Positions 43,512-57,059 of a stretch of 64,000 nt of DNA are shown here, piece by piece (position 1 is the stretch's first letter; each line of letters opens with the position of its first letter). The notes under the pieces are model-generated. The model did no database searches and was not told the DNA's origin. It saw only the letters and a program-made list of their open reading frames with translations. The position numbers and the translations under genes were made by a program. Source of the stretch: Ancistrus triradiatus (taxonomy: Eukaryota; Chordata; Actinopteri; Siluriformes; Loricariidae); assembly GCA_025084515.1 (NCBI GenBank), contig JAJAGP010000365.1:389712-453711 (forward strand), given 5' to 3'.

Positions 43512-44612
43512 CGCTAGCATGACTAAGTGCGTGACTAAGGCCACTTCAGTACACACTAGAGTATTTCTTGCCACCCACTCCATTTGGAAGATCCAACGCA
43601 TGCAAAAAGTCAAAGTTCAGAGATCATGTAAGCCCATGCACCCTTGTTATTTGTCTATAATTTGGAGGTCGTGAGTAAATTCATTAGTTTACCAGCTTGG
43701 GCAAAAGGTCTGCATCTTGAATGCAGTCATGAAATCTGCACAAGTCACATTCAAAAATCCATTTTGGCATGGCACAGCTCAGAATCGACAAAGCCATTTA
43801 GTGGATTAGATTAGCTAAGTGTTTCATTGCTCTTGGACACCTTCTTGATGCATCCTATTAATATTTTTACCCTGGCTTGTTCATTTGGGATCTGTATTTG
43901 GGCGTCTATTGTAAACAATGCTATACAAATTGAACTGAGTTGAATTTCACCTCAAATCCACTCGCAGATAAACGCATCACCATGATGTTCAATAGGTAAT
44001 TCGATTAATATGTTACACGTCATTAAGACTTCCCTGATTACATTTGTGCCATCACCATAAAAACAACATTATATTTGATCAGATTTATATAAATTATCAT
44101 AATGAATACTTACCACCGGGCTTCAAGTACTAGCACATCTATGAGCCAGCTTTTTATCATTAACAGTTAGTGTTATCTTGTTTGACATGTAATAAAGCTT
44201 CCAAATGTTTCATGTATGCAATCTCTAATGCATGTTGTTAACTTTGCCTGTGTAATGTATGTTATAATTGAAATATTGTTATAGCAAGTGTAGTATCCCC
44301 AGTTATGTGAATAAACCCAGAATATTCAACTTCCCATGGGTTTTTAATCCTGAGATGTATTTTAAGAGATACATTTGAAAGAAACGACTCCTGTAGTATC
44401 TGGAATCATCTAGTTTAATCATGTGTTCAACATCTGACAACTGACAAGGTAACTGTGATTATGAATGCCATCAGGGTATAGGCAGTGGAAATGGGCATTG
44501 GTGGGTGGAGTTTGATGAGTGAAGTTGTTTGCGTGGAGTGGGGTGGAGGGTGACATTTTTCAAGGGAAAAAATGCCCCCAAAATGTTGGTGCATGAGCCT
44601 ATAATACATATA

Positions 44613-45480
44613 CATTGGTACCTCGGTTCTCAACCACCTAAAAACTCGTCAAATTCGGTTCTCAACGCATTTTGTCTAGAAAAATTTGTCTCAGTTCTAG
44701 TTATTTGCTCGGTACTCGGCGCACATGCTTAAACTTGTATGAGTCAAGCAGCGTGACTTGTTTCAGCCGAAACTCGATTCACAATTCATGATTCATGCTT
44801 CAGTACACAGTGACTCAGGTTCACAACAGCCCTTCCTCAATGAAGATCTCTGCTGTGTTTATCATGTTTGTATTTATTTTTACATCTACAGTACTGTATT
44901 CTTAGTGCAAACAAGTCCCCATGGGTCCTAAAAAGGTTATTTTAAGAGTCAACCAAAAGCAAAACAGCAACTGAATACTCCAGAACACAGGCTGCAGTTA
45001 GCATTAGCAGCTATGCCAGCACCCTGAGTTCACCAATGGAGTAAAAGCAATGATGCTATTACATTTCACTTTCCATCCATTACTTTTCAACACAATAAAT
45101 AACAATAAAATAAGCTTTGTGTTAATGATCTTGACCAATAAGTGTTATAAACATTAACTGACTTATCATTAATTAACATAGCGTCCGCTGTTACACAATA
45201 TAGACAGCTCTACAAAACAGTTGTTAAATTCCTCATTTCATGATACATTTAACTTATGATGGATTTGTCGGAACATATACTCGTCGTAAATCAGGAAACA
45301 CCTGTGCAATTCAACTCCATTAATGTATATAACGTCGTATACAGTGTGGATTTTCTGGGGGTCTGGGATGGACTAATTAAATTTAAATTATTCCATATTT
45401 GAAAAATTTGCTCTGTACTCGTTTTCCATTCTTGACAAGCTCTCTGGAACAAATTATTGACAAGAACAGAGGTACCACTG
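44613..45480 (+). mobile_element. Tigger/pogo-like element, copy 5 (longest, both ends)
   Basis: 868 bases flanked by TA (44611-44612, 45481-45482); begins CATTGGTACCTCGGTTCTC and ends AGAGGTACCACTG. Inside, ATGGGTCCTAAAAAGGTT (44931) reads MGPKKV, the remnant transposase start. The rest of the transposase is deleted. Confidence 0.87.
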
Positions 45481-45589
45481 TATAAGATCCAAAACACAAG
45501 CCCTCAAATACTGAATAACAACTAACAACAACATGGGATGCATTAGATGATAATCGATGCACAAGGGCAAAGAAGACTATTCTGTCAGG

Positions 45590-46010
45590 TCTGAACTGAC
45601 AGAAAGAATACTTTGGTAAAAGTCACAGAAACATTTTGTGCTGGTTCAGGAGGAACATGTCTCAACATACCCTGCATCACACCCTGCTGAGCATGGTGCT
45701 GCATAGCCACGGGACTGCTCAGAGTGTGAACCATGCTTACCCCCGCCAGCCATTGAAAGTACCTACAACGGGCACATAAGCGATGAAACTGGACTTTGGA
45801 CAAATGGAAGGAGGTCACCTAGTCCGATGAATCCTGTTCTCTTTTATATCAGATGGATGACCAGGTGTGTACACTGTTTGCCTGGGGAAGTGATAGAACC
45901 AGGATGCACTGTGGGAAGACTAGCTTGTGGAGGGAGTGTGATGCTCTGGGTAATGTTCTCCTGCCTTGTGCAGGCTTGGCTTTGGCTAAATGTAGTGACC
46001 AAATTTGGTA
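45590..46010 (+). mobile_element. Tc1/mariner remnant, lineage 3
   Basis: Broken frames read WTLDKWKEVT-SDE at about 45790-45830 (first catalytic Asp region) and LACGGSVMLWVMFSCL (45925-45975), a GGSVMxWGCFS motif. No ends found. Confidence 0.65.
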
Positions 46011-47040
46011 AAGACCAAAATGGTACTTAAACAGCAGACAAGAACAGAATAGAGCATGAATATGGACATGTAAAATAAATCCAAATACTTCTACAAAAAG
46101 TGAAATGAAATAATTTTGACTATCAAACACCATCACCACCAACTGTGATAAGGCAATCTTTCCTGTCCATTCTAAAACACATATGGCAAACAAGTAGCCA
46201 TAGACCATCACAATCCCTCAAACATCCTTCACAGTTGGAATGCGACTCTTGTGACTCAAACGTGGATACTTGGATTTCTGCATTAATGCCTGTAATTCCT
46301 GCCTATAGGACTCCAAGAACTGTGGTGGGATCTCAATCATCTTTCTAAACACGTCTCTTTAGTAGCCTTCCATTAACACATTTTAATGATCAGAGAATAT
46401 AGCATCTTCTTGAGATTTCTGCAGTCTATTGCTGTTACCCTTGGATTCACTTATTAAGTGCTCAGTGTGGTTTATGCAATTTGCATTACTGTAGCTTGAT
46501 GAACAACTAGGTTTGTAGAAGTACTTCCTTTATGGCACTCTGAAATTGGACTAATCAGCATAAATTAAAGAAAAAGATAGTTACTGGGGAAAGTAGACTA
46601 AATCTTATGTGAAAGGGGAACAAAATTAAATAGAACACGATTTAATCCATACTTTTCAAACAAATTACGGAAAAAAAGATAACATCTGGCATGTGCCCAC
46701 TAGGGAATACTTTCACCCTGTGTTCTGTGGGGATAGTCTCCAGAACCCTACAATGCCAATCATGAAAAAGTGGAGTAAAAGGTTAACTATGTCCTTTCAT
46801 TCAGAATATCAAGAAAATATGATTTCTACAGTAGTTTCCATACTTTCAATCTACATTTGCTCTGACCATGCCTGACTGTAAGATAATAAGACTCACTTCC
46901 ATGGATCTTTATGACAATATAATTATTACATTTTTATCAACCTGGTGCCTATACACAGACTGAACGTGCTAGGCACTCAAGTGACAAAGGCATCTGATTG
47001 TGGCCTGTACCTTTTCCACAATGGTCAATAAAAGTGCACA
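46011..47040. other. No gene recognised
   Basis: AT-rich, possibly further decayed Tc1 sequence around 46140-46350; nothing firm. Confidence 0.4.
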
Positions 47041-47044
47041 AATT

Positions 47045-47105
47045 TATATTTACATTTAGTCCTTTGGCAGATACTCTTATGCAGAGCAACTAACAAACAG
47101 ATGTA
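47045..47105 (-). repeat. SINE-1 tail fragment
   Basis: TTTACATTTAGTCCTTTGGC then AGATACTCTTATGCAGAGCA matches the reverse SINE-1 tail. Confidence 0.6.
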
Positions 47106-47349
47106 TAGTATGAACACGATACAAGCGCTAGATGATCTATAAGTATTGATTACCAGCCAGATTAGAAACTATTGCTCAGAGACTAACAAGCAAGTTCTCA
47201 GTTTGATGCTAAAGGCACATATAATAACAAATACTAAGAGCTTGAGAATAAGTTGGCAAAAAACACATACAAAGAGAGGGTACAACATAAGTGCAGAGGA
47301 TCTTTATCGCAACTCATCCAGTGCATTATGATAGGTATTGTTTGAATCC

Positions 47350-48600
47350 TTCTGCAGAAGGACACTGGGTCATTTTGACTGGGGTAGGAAACTCACTAAA
47401 CTAATGAAGAGCCAGGACACTGCAACACTGACGTGCCCTGAAGCTGAAGACCTGAGTTGGCATGCAGGTGTGTAGTTCTGAATCAAAGGATGCAGTAATG
47501 TGGAGCACCTAAAATTTAAAGCATGCAGCAATGTGGAGATCTTAAAAATCTACGAAAAAATACTTTGTGAAACAGACGGGCATCAGCATTCTGAATGCTC
47601 TGTAGTTTAGCAATGGAACATGAAGGCAGACAAGCAAGTAAAACATTGCAGTAATCAAGTTTGGAAATAAAAGTACCTATATGAGCTTCTCTGGTCAGAG
47701 AAGAAAGTATTCTTTTTATGTTGTTCAGCATAAATCTGCAAGATCTGGTGATTTAATGTGTTTAGAAAAATTGAGTTTGGAAAAATTGGACATATCAGAT
47801 GGGTTGAGTGGTGGCTTCTTCAGTAGAGGTGTGCCTCAAGCCAACTTGAAGACAGAAGGAAACAGGCCAGATGCCAGTGACGTGTTAATCAGTGTTGTGG
47901 TATATAGTTCAAGGCTACTGGCAATTTCCCAGAGAAGTGTGGATGGTGCCGAAAACAGTGGGCAGGTCATCGGATGACTTGTAATCATTAGAGTCACCAC
48001 ATCATCCTCAGTATGTGGTTTGAATGTTAAGAAAATTCAGCGATGAGCATGGGTTTGAGCACCTTGGCGGGATTGCAGAAGGATGTTGAATGTTGGTCAC
48101 CTTTTGTGCAAAATGGGTCATGAAATACTCAAATGATAGATTGGCTGTAGTTGGGGTAGGAGGAGAGCTGAGAAATGAAGAAAAGGTAGATAATTTGCTT
48201 GGATTTGAGATGCATCCATTTGGTTCTGAAGTGAAAGAAAGCTGTTTTGGCAGAAGAAGTGATAGGCAAGCAGCACTCAGTACTTAGCCAAGTGTGTTGG
48301 TGAGTTGTTCTCCAATTTTGCTCAGCACTGTGAAGGGTGGATCTATGAAATTGCATAAAGTCAGCTAGCCAGGGACTGTTTGACACTTTTGCTGCCATGA
48401 AAATGAGAAAACAGAGAATTTGAGAGGGTTTGCTGAGAGTAGCAGTGGCAGTCTCAGCAGGAAATGCTGAGAAAGAGTCTGAAGATGGCAAAGATGTGAG
48501 ATGTGACGAGAACAAAGAACGAAACAGAGTGGTCGAGTTTCTTCTGATTGTCACTGTAGTGGAAGGACTGTAAGTGGTAACAAGAAGTAGTGGAGAGGAG
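47350..48600 (-). mobile_element. LINE fragment (linker to reverse transcriptase C-terminus)
   Basis: Minus-strand frames: SPWLADFMQFHRSTLHSAEQ-NWR and SSAKTAFFHFRTK (48.2-48.4 kb), then after a deletion MLNNIKRILSSLTREAHIGT and FISKLDYCNVLLACLPSCSI, AKLQSIQNADARLF (47.55-47.73 kb). These are the WL...ERKWR and SRLDYCNALL...IQNxAARL segments of fish LINEs. Clade not assigned. Confidence 0.82.
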
Positions 48601-48749
48601 TTACTGTGAGATTGGACGTAGCAGGTTTTTTGGTGAAGAGAACATCAAAGGTGTTGTCTCCTGTTTGCATTGTCAGCTCCAAGAGAGTCAATAGTGGGTT
48701 TTCCATTCACCAAGTTTTTGCGAATTTTGAAAATGTGCAAAGAAAAACC

Positions 48750-48920
48750 TGAATGTGTGTGTGTGTGTGTTCGTAAATGTACGTTTGTAAATGTACATTG
48801 ATGGACTTCCACAGGTAGACTCCCTTGTCTTCATGCAGAGGATCCCACTGTAGAAAGTTACCCTTCAGAAATAGTTTACAAGTCTGTACACATATTTGCA
48901 CACACACACACACACACATA
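48750..48920. repeat. Short (TG)n and (CA)n tracts
   Basis: (GT) run at 48753-48770 and (CA) run at 48898-48918, inverted relative to each other. Confidence 0.85.
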
Positions 48921-49133
48921 TGTTTTACCATGACATAATCATTACTGTAGCTAATTAATGCTACACCTAACCCTAATAACCTAACGCAAATGTTTTGACT
49001 CTTTTGGTTTTCAAAAGAAAGTTACAGTTTCTGTACAGTGTGTCAGTCAGAGACAGCATTTTTGTTGCTGATTGTCAAGCCCCAATGTGCTGGTATACTC
49101 AGATATTTGTCCCCTAAAGTGTCCTACGCCAAG

Positions 49134-49134
<1 letters not shown>

Positions 49135-49181
<47 letters not shown>
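49135..49181. repeat. (CA)n microsatellite
   Basis: About 47 bases of uninterrupted CA. Confidence 0.97.
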
Positions 49182-49183
<2 letters not shown>

Positions 49184-49532
49184 CTACCTGCGACAAATAG
49201 CTTACAAGTCTATAAAAATTATATGAAATGTCCATTCATTTAATTACATACCCATTTCCAAGTTTTGAGTAATACATTCATACTTACTCTAAATAGAGTA
49301 ATATAATGTGTAGTGTGTGTGTAGAAACAGACACACACTTTACTAAACTTCATCTGGCTGTTCTATTGAGTTAGGGAGCTGCAGGGAAACCATGGGATCA
49401 ATCCTGTTTTACGCTCCCAGTGGGCCACGGATGAGCCTGAGCACTGGGGCTTATCTCTCTATGCAGAGGACCTGATTTCTTCCTCTCTCACAAGCTCATG
49501 CACTCACACACACGTGGGCATACGCACAGGCG

Positions 49533-49533
<1 letters not shown>

Positions 49534-49594
<61 letters not shown>
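49534..49594. repeat. (CA)n microsatellite
   Basis: About 60 bases of uninterrupted CA, the longest pure run here. Confidence 0.97.
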
Positions 49595-49595
<1 letters not shown>

Positions 49596-49599
49596 TACT

Positions 49600-51025
49600 A
49601 CAGGGACTGACTTGCTTTTGGTCATAAGATCAATGATGCTGGGTGATAAGGCGTTCTCCCAATTAGCATTCCAAATGAGCTCCAAGGTACTGTTTATTGT
49701 ACCACTGAGATATACCATCAGTAGAACAAAAGAAGCCCAACCCAGACCATTAAAACAGCCAAATGGAGCTGGAGTCCCTGAGCTCTTCAGTACCCACTCT
49801 ACACCCAGTGTTTCTCTATGCTGATCACGTAGCTGTATACATATATTTGTGAACCGTTTAGATAGATTACTAGCTTATAATATTTCAGGGCAGAACATTG
49901 CACATCATTCTCAAAATAAGAGTCATTCTTTCAACCCTGCAAACCCCTCTAGGACTTCACTTAAACCGCAATGACACTGATACATAACTCTACCAAATAT
50001 GGCACTATTAAAAACAATAGTGATAGCTGACATTCTGCAACACTTAATATGAAAAAACACAATGGTTTGCTTATGAAAAAGATCAGAAACCATGTTAAAA
50101 CACTGAAGAGTGCTTTTAGCTTTGCGCAGCATTAATGCAACACGTTCACACTCGCACCACAGCAACATCCTCACACCACTGTAAAAATCAGCACTGTACA
50201 CATCAGAAACCAGCTGTACCAGCCAAGTCAACATACTGTTTACTTTTACCAGCAGAATCCAAATGGAATCTGAGGTACTGTATGTCCTCAAGAAAACAAG
50301 AATTGTCCTAATCAGACATACTGTACTATGAAAGAAAAAAAACAACATATTCAAAAGTAATAATTAATCTTTGAAGAAATTCTCCAGCATTTTTCAACCC
50401 AATCTCTACCTGCTGCATCTGACAGACATCATTTTGATGCTTCCCTGCAATTATCTTTGCCTTTGAGAATTGGTGAATTCCTTCTGTTTTTGCATAAGGG
50501 TGATTCTTCAGTTGGAGAACTTGCACATCTACAGGTTATAAATTCAAGTTAGAAATGTTTTATTGCAAAATAAATAGCTTAGGTATTAACAATATCATCA
50601 ATTTTAGGGCCAAACAATGTATGCACCAAAATGATTTCCATTTTTAAATGTTTTAAACATCAGTGCTGTGCTACTTTAAAATGTACCAATCCAGACTTTA
50701 AATATCTCTGCTCCGATAAATGAACACAAGTGATCAATTCGTCATAATAAATAAAAAACCACAGGAAGCATTATTTTTGTTTATAGATATACAACTTATA
50801 TAACATATTTTTGTCATATTATCATTCCCAACATTACTGTCATTACCACAACAGCCTATGATTTCTGTATAAATGTATAAGTAATTTATTCATTATTATT
50901 ATGCAATTACATATTTAAAATCTATATAAGCTCATCTGTAGCCACCATTAAGTCAATTCTCAACTTTATTTGTGTTGCTTTGCTTGTTTGTTTAGTTAAT
51001 GTCTGTTGTTAAGTATCGATGGCTA
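49600..51025. other. No gene recognised
   Basis: AT-rich. A 143-codon open frame at 50354-49923 (minus) is hydrophobic and Cys-rich but resembles no family and is taken as chance. Confidence 0.45.
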
Positions 51026-51029
51026 TACA

Positions 51030-51262
51030 CAAAAGAAGCAAGGTAACATCGATACTAGCCAGGCCAAATTTAGAGTGACCAGTTAATCTAATGCATGTCT
51101 TTGGAATCTGGGAGGAAACCAGAGTACTCGGAGTAAACCCATGCAGACATGGGGACTACATGCAAACTCGACACAGGTGGAGTCCAATTACGGGATCGAA
51201 CCAGGGGTCTCTGGAGCTGTAAGGCAACCGTGCTAACCACTTGCATCAGTGTGCCACCCATC
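51030..51262 (-). repeat. SINE-2 copy
   Basis: Tail TTTAGAGTGACCAGTTAATC, ATGCATGTCTTTGGAATCTG, GGAGGAAACCAGAGTACTCG; head with the B-box complement GGGATCGAACC and GGCAACCGTGCTAACCACTT. Confidence 0.87.
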
Positions 51263-51849
51263 TTAAATTTATTCAACTGAGATTTGAATATCTCCCGTGC
51301 AATTCAAGGTATTATGTTTTCAGGGCTGTATAAAATGCATCTCATGCAGCATTGTGATCATATCAGAAAGAATCCATGACTACTTCAGCACAATGGCTGG
51401 AAATCCAAAAACGTCAGACCAAGTGAAATGATTAATGCAGTTTATACTAAAACACACTTCACATGGAAGATAAATACATGAAAAATGTAAGTAGAATGGG
51501 ATGTTAGGACAGTGCTTGTGATTTGGTGCATTTAAAAACACTTTATCTGAACCTGCTTGCAATTTATTGATGCGCCCAATGTGTGCCAAACATTATTACC
51601 CAAATATGTACCACAATGATAATATTCTGTTAGACTTCCACTATAACAGTGTTTGAGTAAATGGGTTTTTCAGTTAGTTTCTCAGTACAGACAACCGTGT
51701 CTAAATGACCGTACATGGTATGTAGTAGAGATAAGAGAGCACTTCCAAGAATTGAGAAAGTGTTATGCATACATTTCTTATTCCATTACTCACCACTGTC
51801 TGCATCTTCCTTGGAACTTAAACTGATTTTTGAGACTTAGTAAGTTCAC

Positions 51850-52540
51850 CGGACCGAAAATAAGTCACCTGTGACTGAAATGTACCCAATAGTGAGTAAC
51901 ACCTCCACGAGCATGAATATCAGCTGTGATTCCATTTGGCATGAACTGAACAAGTTTCTGGATGTAGGCATCCAGATGTTGACATCAATGTTCAGCCATT
52001 ATTGTGTCAAAGAATAGTGCAGTTCATTTTGAAGAGGCCAGTCCAGATGTGTGACTGTACCTGAATATTCATCATGCCAATCAGTCACAGTTGCATCCCT
52101 GTGAATGCGAGAATTTGTCATCTTGGAATAAAGGGATAGGAATGACCCTATCCCTGACCCTTATCCCTAACCCCAGTATGTCAATGTAGGAACTGTGGTT
52201 CAACTTTACTGCCACCTCAAGCAAAGCACCCATTTCTGTGTAATTAAAACATCCCGAGAACATCACAGAACCTCCTCCAGCTTGAACCACACCTTGCACA
52301 CTGAAGGCTTCCTCAGGTCTTTGATGAACACGACACCTAGCGTCATTCACATACAGGCAGAAATTAGATTAATCTGACCAGATAACATGCTTCCAATCAT
52401 GAACAGTTCTATTTGTCCACTGACCAGGGAAACCAGGGAACTTTCAGAGCAGAAGTGAGCAATGGCCTCTTGCGTGCCACTCTGCTCCATAAGTTCATGG
52501 TATGTAGTTCCCTATGGAGAACCCTTGTGCAATACCATTA
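51850..52540 (-). mobile_element. Tc1 lineage 2 remnant (minus)
   Basis: Minus-strand frame (52350-52081) reads QAGGGSVMFSGCFNYTEMGA and IPIPLFQDDKFSHSQGCN, the partner of the plus-strand remnant at 29.87-30.5 kb. About 690 bases, both ends lost. Confidence 0.75.
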
Positions 52541-52587
52541 GCATACTACCCCCTTAAACACACAAGGTGACAAATTTTTTACTCACA

Positions 52588-52742
52588 GATTTACAGCATT
52601 TAACAGAACCCCACATCCAGAGCAACATACAATTGGTGGTTAAGAGTCTTTCTCAAGGACCCAACAGTGACCGAGACAAGGTTTGAACTTGCAACCACTT
52701 GATAAGTTGTATAGGGCCACTTAACCACTGAGACCGCCACAT
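52588..52742 (-). repeat. SINE-1 copy, diverged
   Basis: Tail TTTACAGCATTTAACAGAAC, TCAAGGACCCAACAGTGACC, and a head with CCACTTAACCACTGAGACCG. Confidence 0.78.
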
Positions 52743-52820
52743 CATTATTTGCACACACAATTACAGCAATACAGTATTGGCTTATACTGCACTGATCAAA
52801 GTTACAACATGTAAGCATTG

Positions 52821-53013
52821 AAATCAAGTCAAGTCAGATTTATTTATATAGCAATTTTACAATGGAGCATTGTCTCAAAGTAAATTTATAATTTTAGATT
52901 ATGTTTTAATATCTAGGGCCAATCCCAAATTGAGCAAGCCTAGTGCAACAGTGGCAAAGAAAAACTCCCTAAGCGTTATGAGAAAGAAACCTTGAGAGGA
53001 CCAGTACCCAAAA
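52821..53013 (+). repeat. Unclassified fish dispersed repeat, forward copy
   Basis: TCAAGTCAGATTTATTTATA, GCCAATCCCAAATTGAGCAA and GAAACCTTGAGAGGACCAGT are the known signature of a common fish repeat; the reverse copy is at 22.8 kb. Confidence 0.75.
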
Positions 53014-53569
53014 AAAAAAAAAAAACATTGTCTTTGGGTGGCGTAGATGATAGATGTAAGAATGAAACTATTTTAGCTAGTCAAATAAATATTATTGTAA
53101 CAGTTACAATAAAAATAAAGTAAAAATATGCATATCAGCATTATTTAGTCCGGTACACAGAGTCACTTCAGGATCTTCAGTCCTCGGCAAGTAAATAATA
53201 AGTAAATAACCTGCTTCAGATGAGTGCAAGTGCCCTATGCAAGTTATTTATTATCAGAAATTGAATGAATAACCATAATGTTAGTGCTTGTACCTGAAGA
53301 GATTTTGCAGTAATAAAAGGGAAAGCCTGATAAATTAAAAAATAAACCGTGTGATATTGTATGTTGCAGGGTTATGAAATAAGCAGTCTGATTTTCTAGT
53401 TTTGTCTCAAATTTGTTGAAGCGAAATTCTACCCCATGAGTCTCCTTGTCACACATGACAGGTGCTAGTTTACTAGCTTCTCACTGGTGAGTCTGTTGAT
53501 TGGATCTAAAAGCTGAGTCCTGATAGTAAAGCATCCTTGGGTTTGAGAAAGGCACTATATAAGGGTAAC

Positions 53570-53612
<43 letters not shown>
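53570..53612. repeat. (TAA)n microsatellite
   Basis: Fourteen trinucleotide units. Confidence 0.97.
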
Positions 53613-54117
53613 CTGACAGAATAAATGTTACCACCAAAGGTTAATCACCAAATCTTTTCAAATCTATGCTCGTTTGGAGCACTGTTGCCCACTGTTATTA
53701 GGAGATAGTAGCAAATAATCATTTGGCACCGCAAAATAACTTTGCACACATTTATAAAACCAAATCAAAACCCAACTATTAACAAAACACTATCATTTGT
53801 GGCCAAAACTGTAGCGAGTAACTGGAAATAGGCATGAAGGATACAAATTTGGAAGAAATATCTTTAAGCTTTAATGATGCACGACAAGCTGACCAGTAAC
53901 TTACAGGTAGAGTAGAGGTATGCGCAGTTCAATGTCCATTCACCTTAAGGGCTGAGGGCTCAATAATAAACTATAATAGGGAAATCTGTCTTTAGACCTG
54001 AGCACCTCAACATCAAATCAGTGCTGCAGATCCATAATAAGTGGTGGGAGTTAAAGAGCAGAAGTCTGTCATTCACTCAAAAGCTCACCATCTTACCACA
54101 CCAACAAACATTCCACA

Positions 54118-54225
54118 TCTACGCATTTAACAGCCCCCCATATCCACAGCTACTTACAACTGTTACAATCCAAGCAATTGGGGGTTAATGGCCTTGCTCA
54201 AGGATCCAAAAGTGGCATCACCAGT
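54118..54225 (-). repeat. SINE-1 fragment
   Basis: Reverse tail GCATTTAACAGCCCCCCATA then TTACAATCCAAGCAATTGGG and TTGCTCAAGGATCC. Confidence 0.75.
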
Positions 54226-54264
54226 CATGTCCTCGTTTGCTCTTTAGCTCATGTTAACTCAGCT

Positions 54265-54470
54265 GATGTGTTTAGAAACTTTGTTGTGCAAGTTAATTGT
54301 CATTGTATTCATGACTTTCCTCTACTTATTTGTAACAAGCTGTAAATGGCGTTATGTGCCTGTCCTATTGTCAGTAGTACTTATTTGTTTGAGACTGTTT
54401 CATCTGCCTGATCTTCCATATTGTTTGTAATACTGTCTATCAATGCATTTTGGCATCTGTCAAACAAAAA
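54265..54470. repeat. Unclassified dispersed repeat, copy 2
   Basis: CTCTACTTATTTGTAACAAG-CTGTAAATG and TGCCTGTCCTATTGTCAGTA match the copy at 18.65 kb. Confidence 0.6.
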
Positions 54471-54499
54471 TATCTCTTAAATGCTACAGCTTTCACCTA

Positions 54500-55360
54500 C
54501 ACAAGAGTCATAACAGTACATTATTGTATTTTCTATAATTATTGTGAATTTCCATAAATCAAAAAAATATTTAACATGTGTATAACAGTTGAGGCTTCAG
54601 GTGTGGTGGCATTAGGGATGTTGTGTAGATGGTAGCGTTGCACTCGTGTTTTCAGCATTTCGCTTAACGTCCGGTTACACAGAACATAATACAGGCATTA
54701 AACGCCACAAATCTGTAGTGAGTCTACCTAAACTGCTCTCTCAACTAATATAACCAGAAGCTGCAATGAGGAGCTGGACAGTTGCATCGAGAGCTGGAAA
54801 GATGATAACATCTGCTAGGACAGTCGCTGGATTTGTAGCTATGCTCTTGTTTTTAATTTAAGCTGCTAAAGTTGACGTAAATGTTGCCAGATCTGGTGAC
54901 AAAGTCACTAAGATGGTAAGACAGTTTTAGTGGAGAATGCTAAATTCTTTCTACTGTGTACATTAACTCACAGGCTTCATAATTACCTATTGTCACTCTT
55001 GACTGTCAAGCGAGACTGAATTCTCACCCACCCAGCGAGCTAAGCCAATTATGCTGGTCATGAGGCTTCTTATCTTACAGTTATGATTCATTTAAGTCCA
55101 CTGACTGTCTTCAAAGTGATGCAATGCACAATTTGCATTCACGAGACTATGACCCACTAAGCTGCCCCAGCAGGTTTCTAGGGAGGTGCTAACATATACT
55201 GAAGAACATTATTTGATTAGTCCTATTCTCACTGTAGGTTTTGATGAAAATAACATTAAGCACTGCATGCACTTTAAAATACATATAATTTAAAAGTGCA
55301 GTGCAAAGCATAAGAAGCAGAAAGCATAACCATATGACCTGGATTCATGTCTCGTCGATG
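54500..55360. other. No gene recognised
   Basis: AT-rich, featureless to my reading. Confidence 0.45.
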
Positions 55361-55364
55361 CCTT

Positions 55365-55570
55365 CTGGCTGGGTCGGGCATCACTGGCTATGTCTGAGGG
55401 ACGGGAAGACAGATGGTGGGGGTCATCCTCCTACACTGCTATGGTGACCTACACCAAACCTGAAATAGATGTGGCACCCTGTTCAGGGTACGTTCTGTTC
55501 AGAGCCCCATGAAATCCAGATTAGGCCCCGAACTCTGCCATAACCCAGGCCGGGATAGTTGCAGGTAAGA
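55365..55570. repeat. Unclassified GC-richer repeat
   Basis: GGCACCCTGTTCAGGGTACG and the following block resemble the distal part of SINE-2-type fish repeats (compare 36.15 kb), but the match is loose. Confidence 0.4.
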
Positions 55571-55706
55571 AATGTGTAAATAAATACACAAATAAATAAA
55601 AAAAAGAAATACAATTAGGAAACTGCACCTTGAATCCTGTTGTACTTGTAAAATGACTATAACAGTATTATTATTCATTTAATTTGGACTGAAGAATTGT
55701 AATTAA

Positions 55707-55865
55707 CTATGGTGGCACAGTGGTTAAGGTACTGGACTACGGATCATGAGCTGTAAAGCTGCCACAGCTGGGCCCTTGAGCAAGAACCTTAACCTACGAT
55801 TGCTCAGCTTATACACTGTAAAACTGTATCAACTGTAAATCGCTCTGGATGTCTGGATGTAAAAC
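55707..55865 (+). repeat. SINE-1 copy (internally shortened)
   Basis: Head GGTGGCACAGTGGTTAAGGT and tail CTGTATCAACTGTAAATCGC then TCTGGATG; the B box is poorly kept. Confidence 0.8.
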
Positions 55866-56409
55866 ATGCTACACTGTAGCTATATTATACTCAGCAAAAT
55901 AATAAAATACGTTTATTCCTCAGCAGTATTCTCCTTACAGACACTGACTTGCCTTCAAGTAGTCAGTTTTATGGTAATGAAGGCACCAGCTGTTTCTGTT
56001 AATGAAAATGAGCAAAAAAAGCGAACAAGAGGTGAAATATCACAGCCTGTGTTCCAGGGTCTCATATATTATCTTGGACTCCGGGGGGAAAAAAGGTTGA
56101 GTACCATCGCCCTAACAATTAGCTGCAACAATTCTCCCAAGTATCATCTCCATAAAGGAGCATCACATGACTTTATTGTACCACAGCCCGCATTGTTTTA
56201 TACCATATCTCTCCATTTTGTCTGATGCTGTCCATCTACTTCTCCTTCAAATGCAATAATTACTTTAAATCCATAAATCAGACCACACACTGCCAGAGAG
56301 AGACAGCAAGAATGAAAGACCTCATCTTGAGGAAGAAGAAGGAATATCACTGAATACCACAGCATAAAATCATTTGTACTTAGCACTCGCTACTGATTTC
56401 CAAACTGCC

Positions 56410-56740
56410 TCTTGTGGCAACATCAGCCCAAGAAGTATCCCGACTATCAGTTATGGACCGTACACAAGCTCACCATCGCACCAGATCACCATGTACATTA
56501 CCAAGCATTGACTGCAGTGGTGTGAAACACACCACCAGTGGATCTGGGAGCATTGGACGCATTCTCCAGAGTGATGAATCACACATCAACATCTGGCCAT
56601 CTGGCAGTCTAACAATTAGGCTGGGTTTGGCGGATACCAGGAGAACAGTACCTACCAAATGCCTATGCGGAGGACGAATGTGGCTATTTTCATGGATTAG
56701 TTCCACTGAGGGGAAAAGATAGCAGCCGACACTGACATTC
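56410..56740 (+). mobile_element. Tc1/mariner remnant, lineage 4
   Basis: SGSGSIGRILQSDESHINIW carries the SDESxF catalytic motif; in a shifted frame RIPGEQYLPNAY follows, as in fish Tc1 transposases. Frameshifts, no ends. Confidence 0.65.
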
Positions 56741-57059
56741 CTGACAATTGTGTGTTTTCAATTTTGTGACAACAGCAATGATCACACAACAGTTTATCGC
56801 ACAACATCAGTGCCCAACCTTTACTAATGTTTTAATGGCTGAATCTGTATCTGAAATCTTGTGGATACCATTTCCAGTTAACTGGAGGCACTTACAGGCG
56901 ATCGGATTCATATTAATGGTCATGATTTTGCAATGAACTGGTGCCCCAACGGCAGTTCGCTTAAGTTTGTGAGTGCAGACAGTATGTACCATATGATATT
57001 TTATGTTTTGTCTGGTGAACTTCATTTCATTTGTTAATAAACATCCATATAACATTAAA

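Noticed and set aside
49923..50354. 143-codon minus-strand ORF
   Set aside because: No recognisable domain, odd composition, no splice or homology support.
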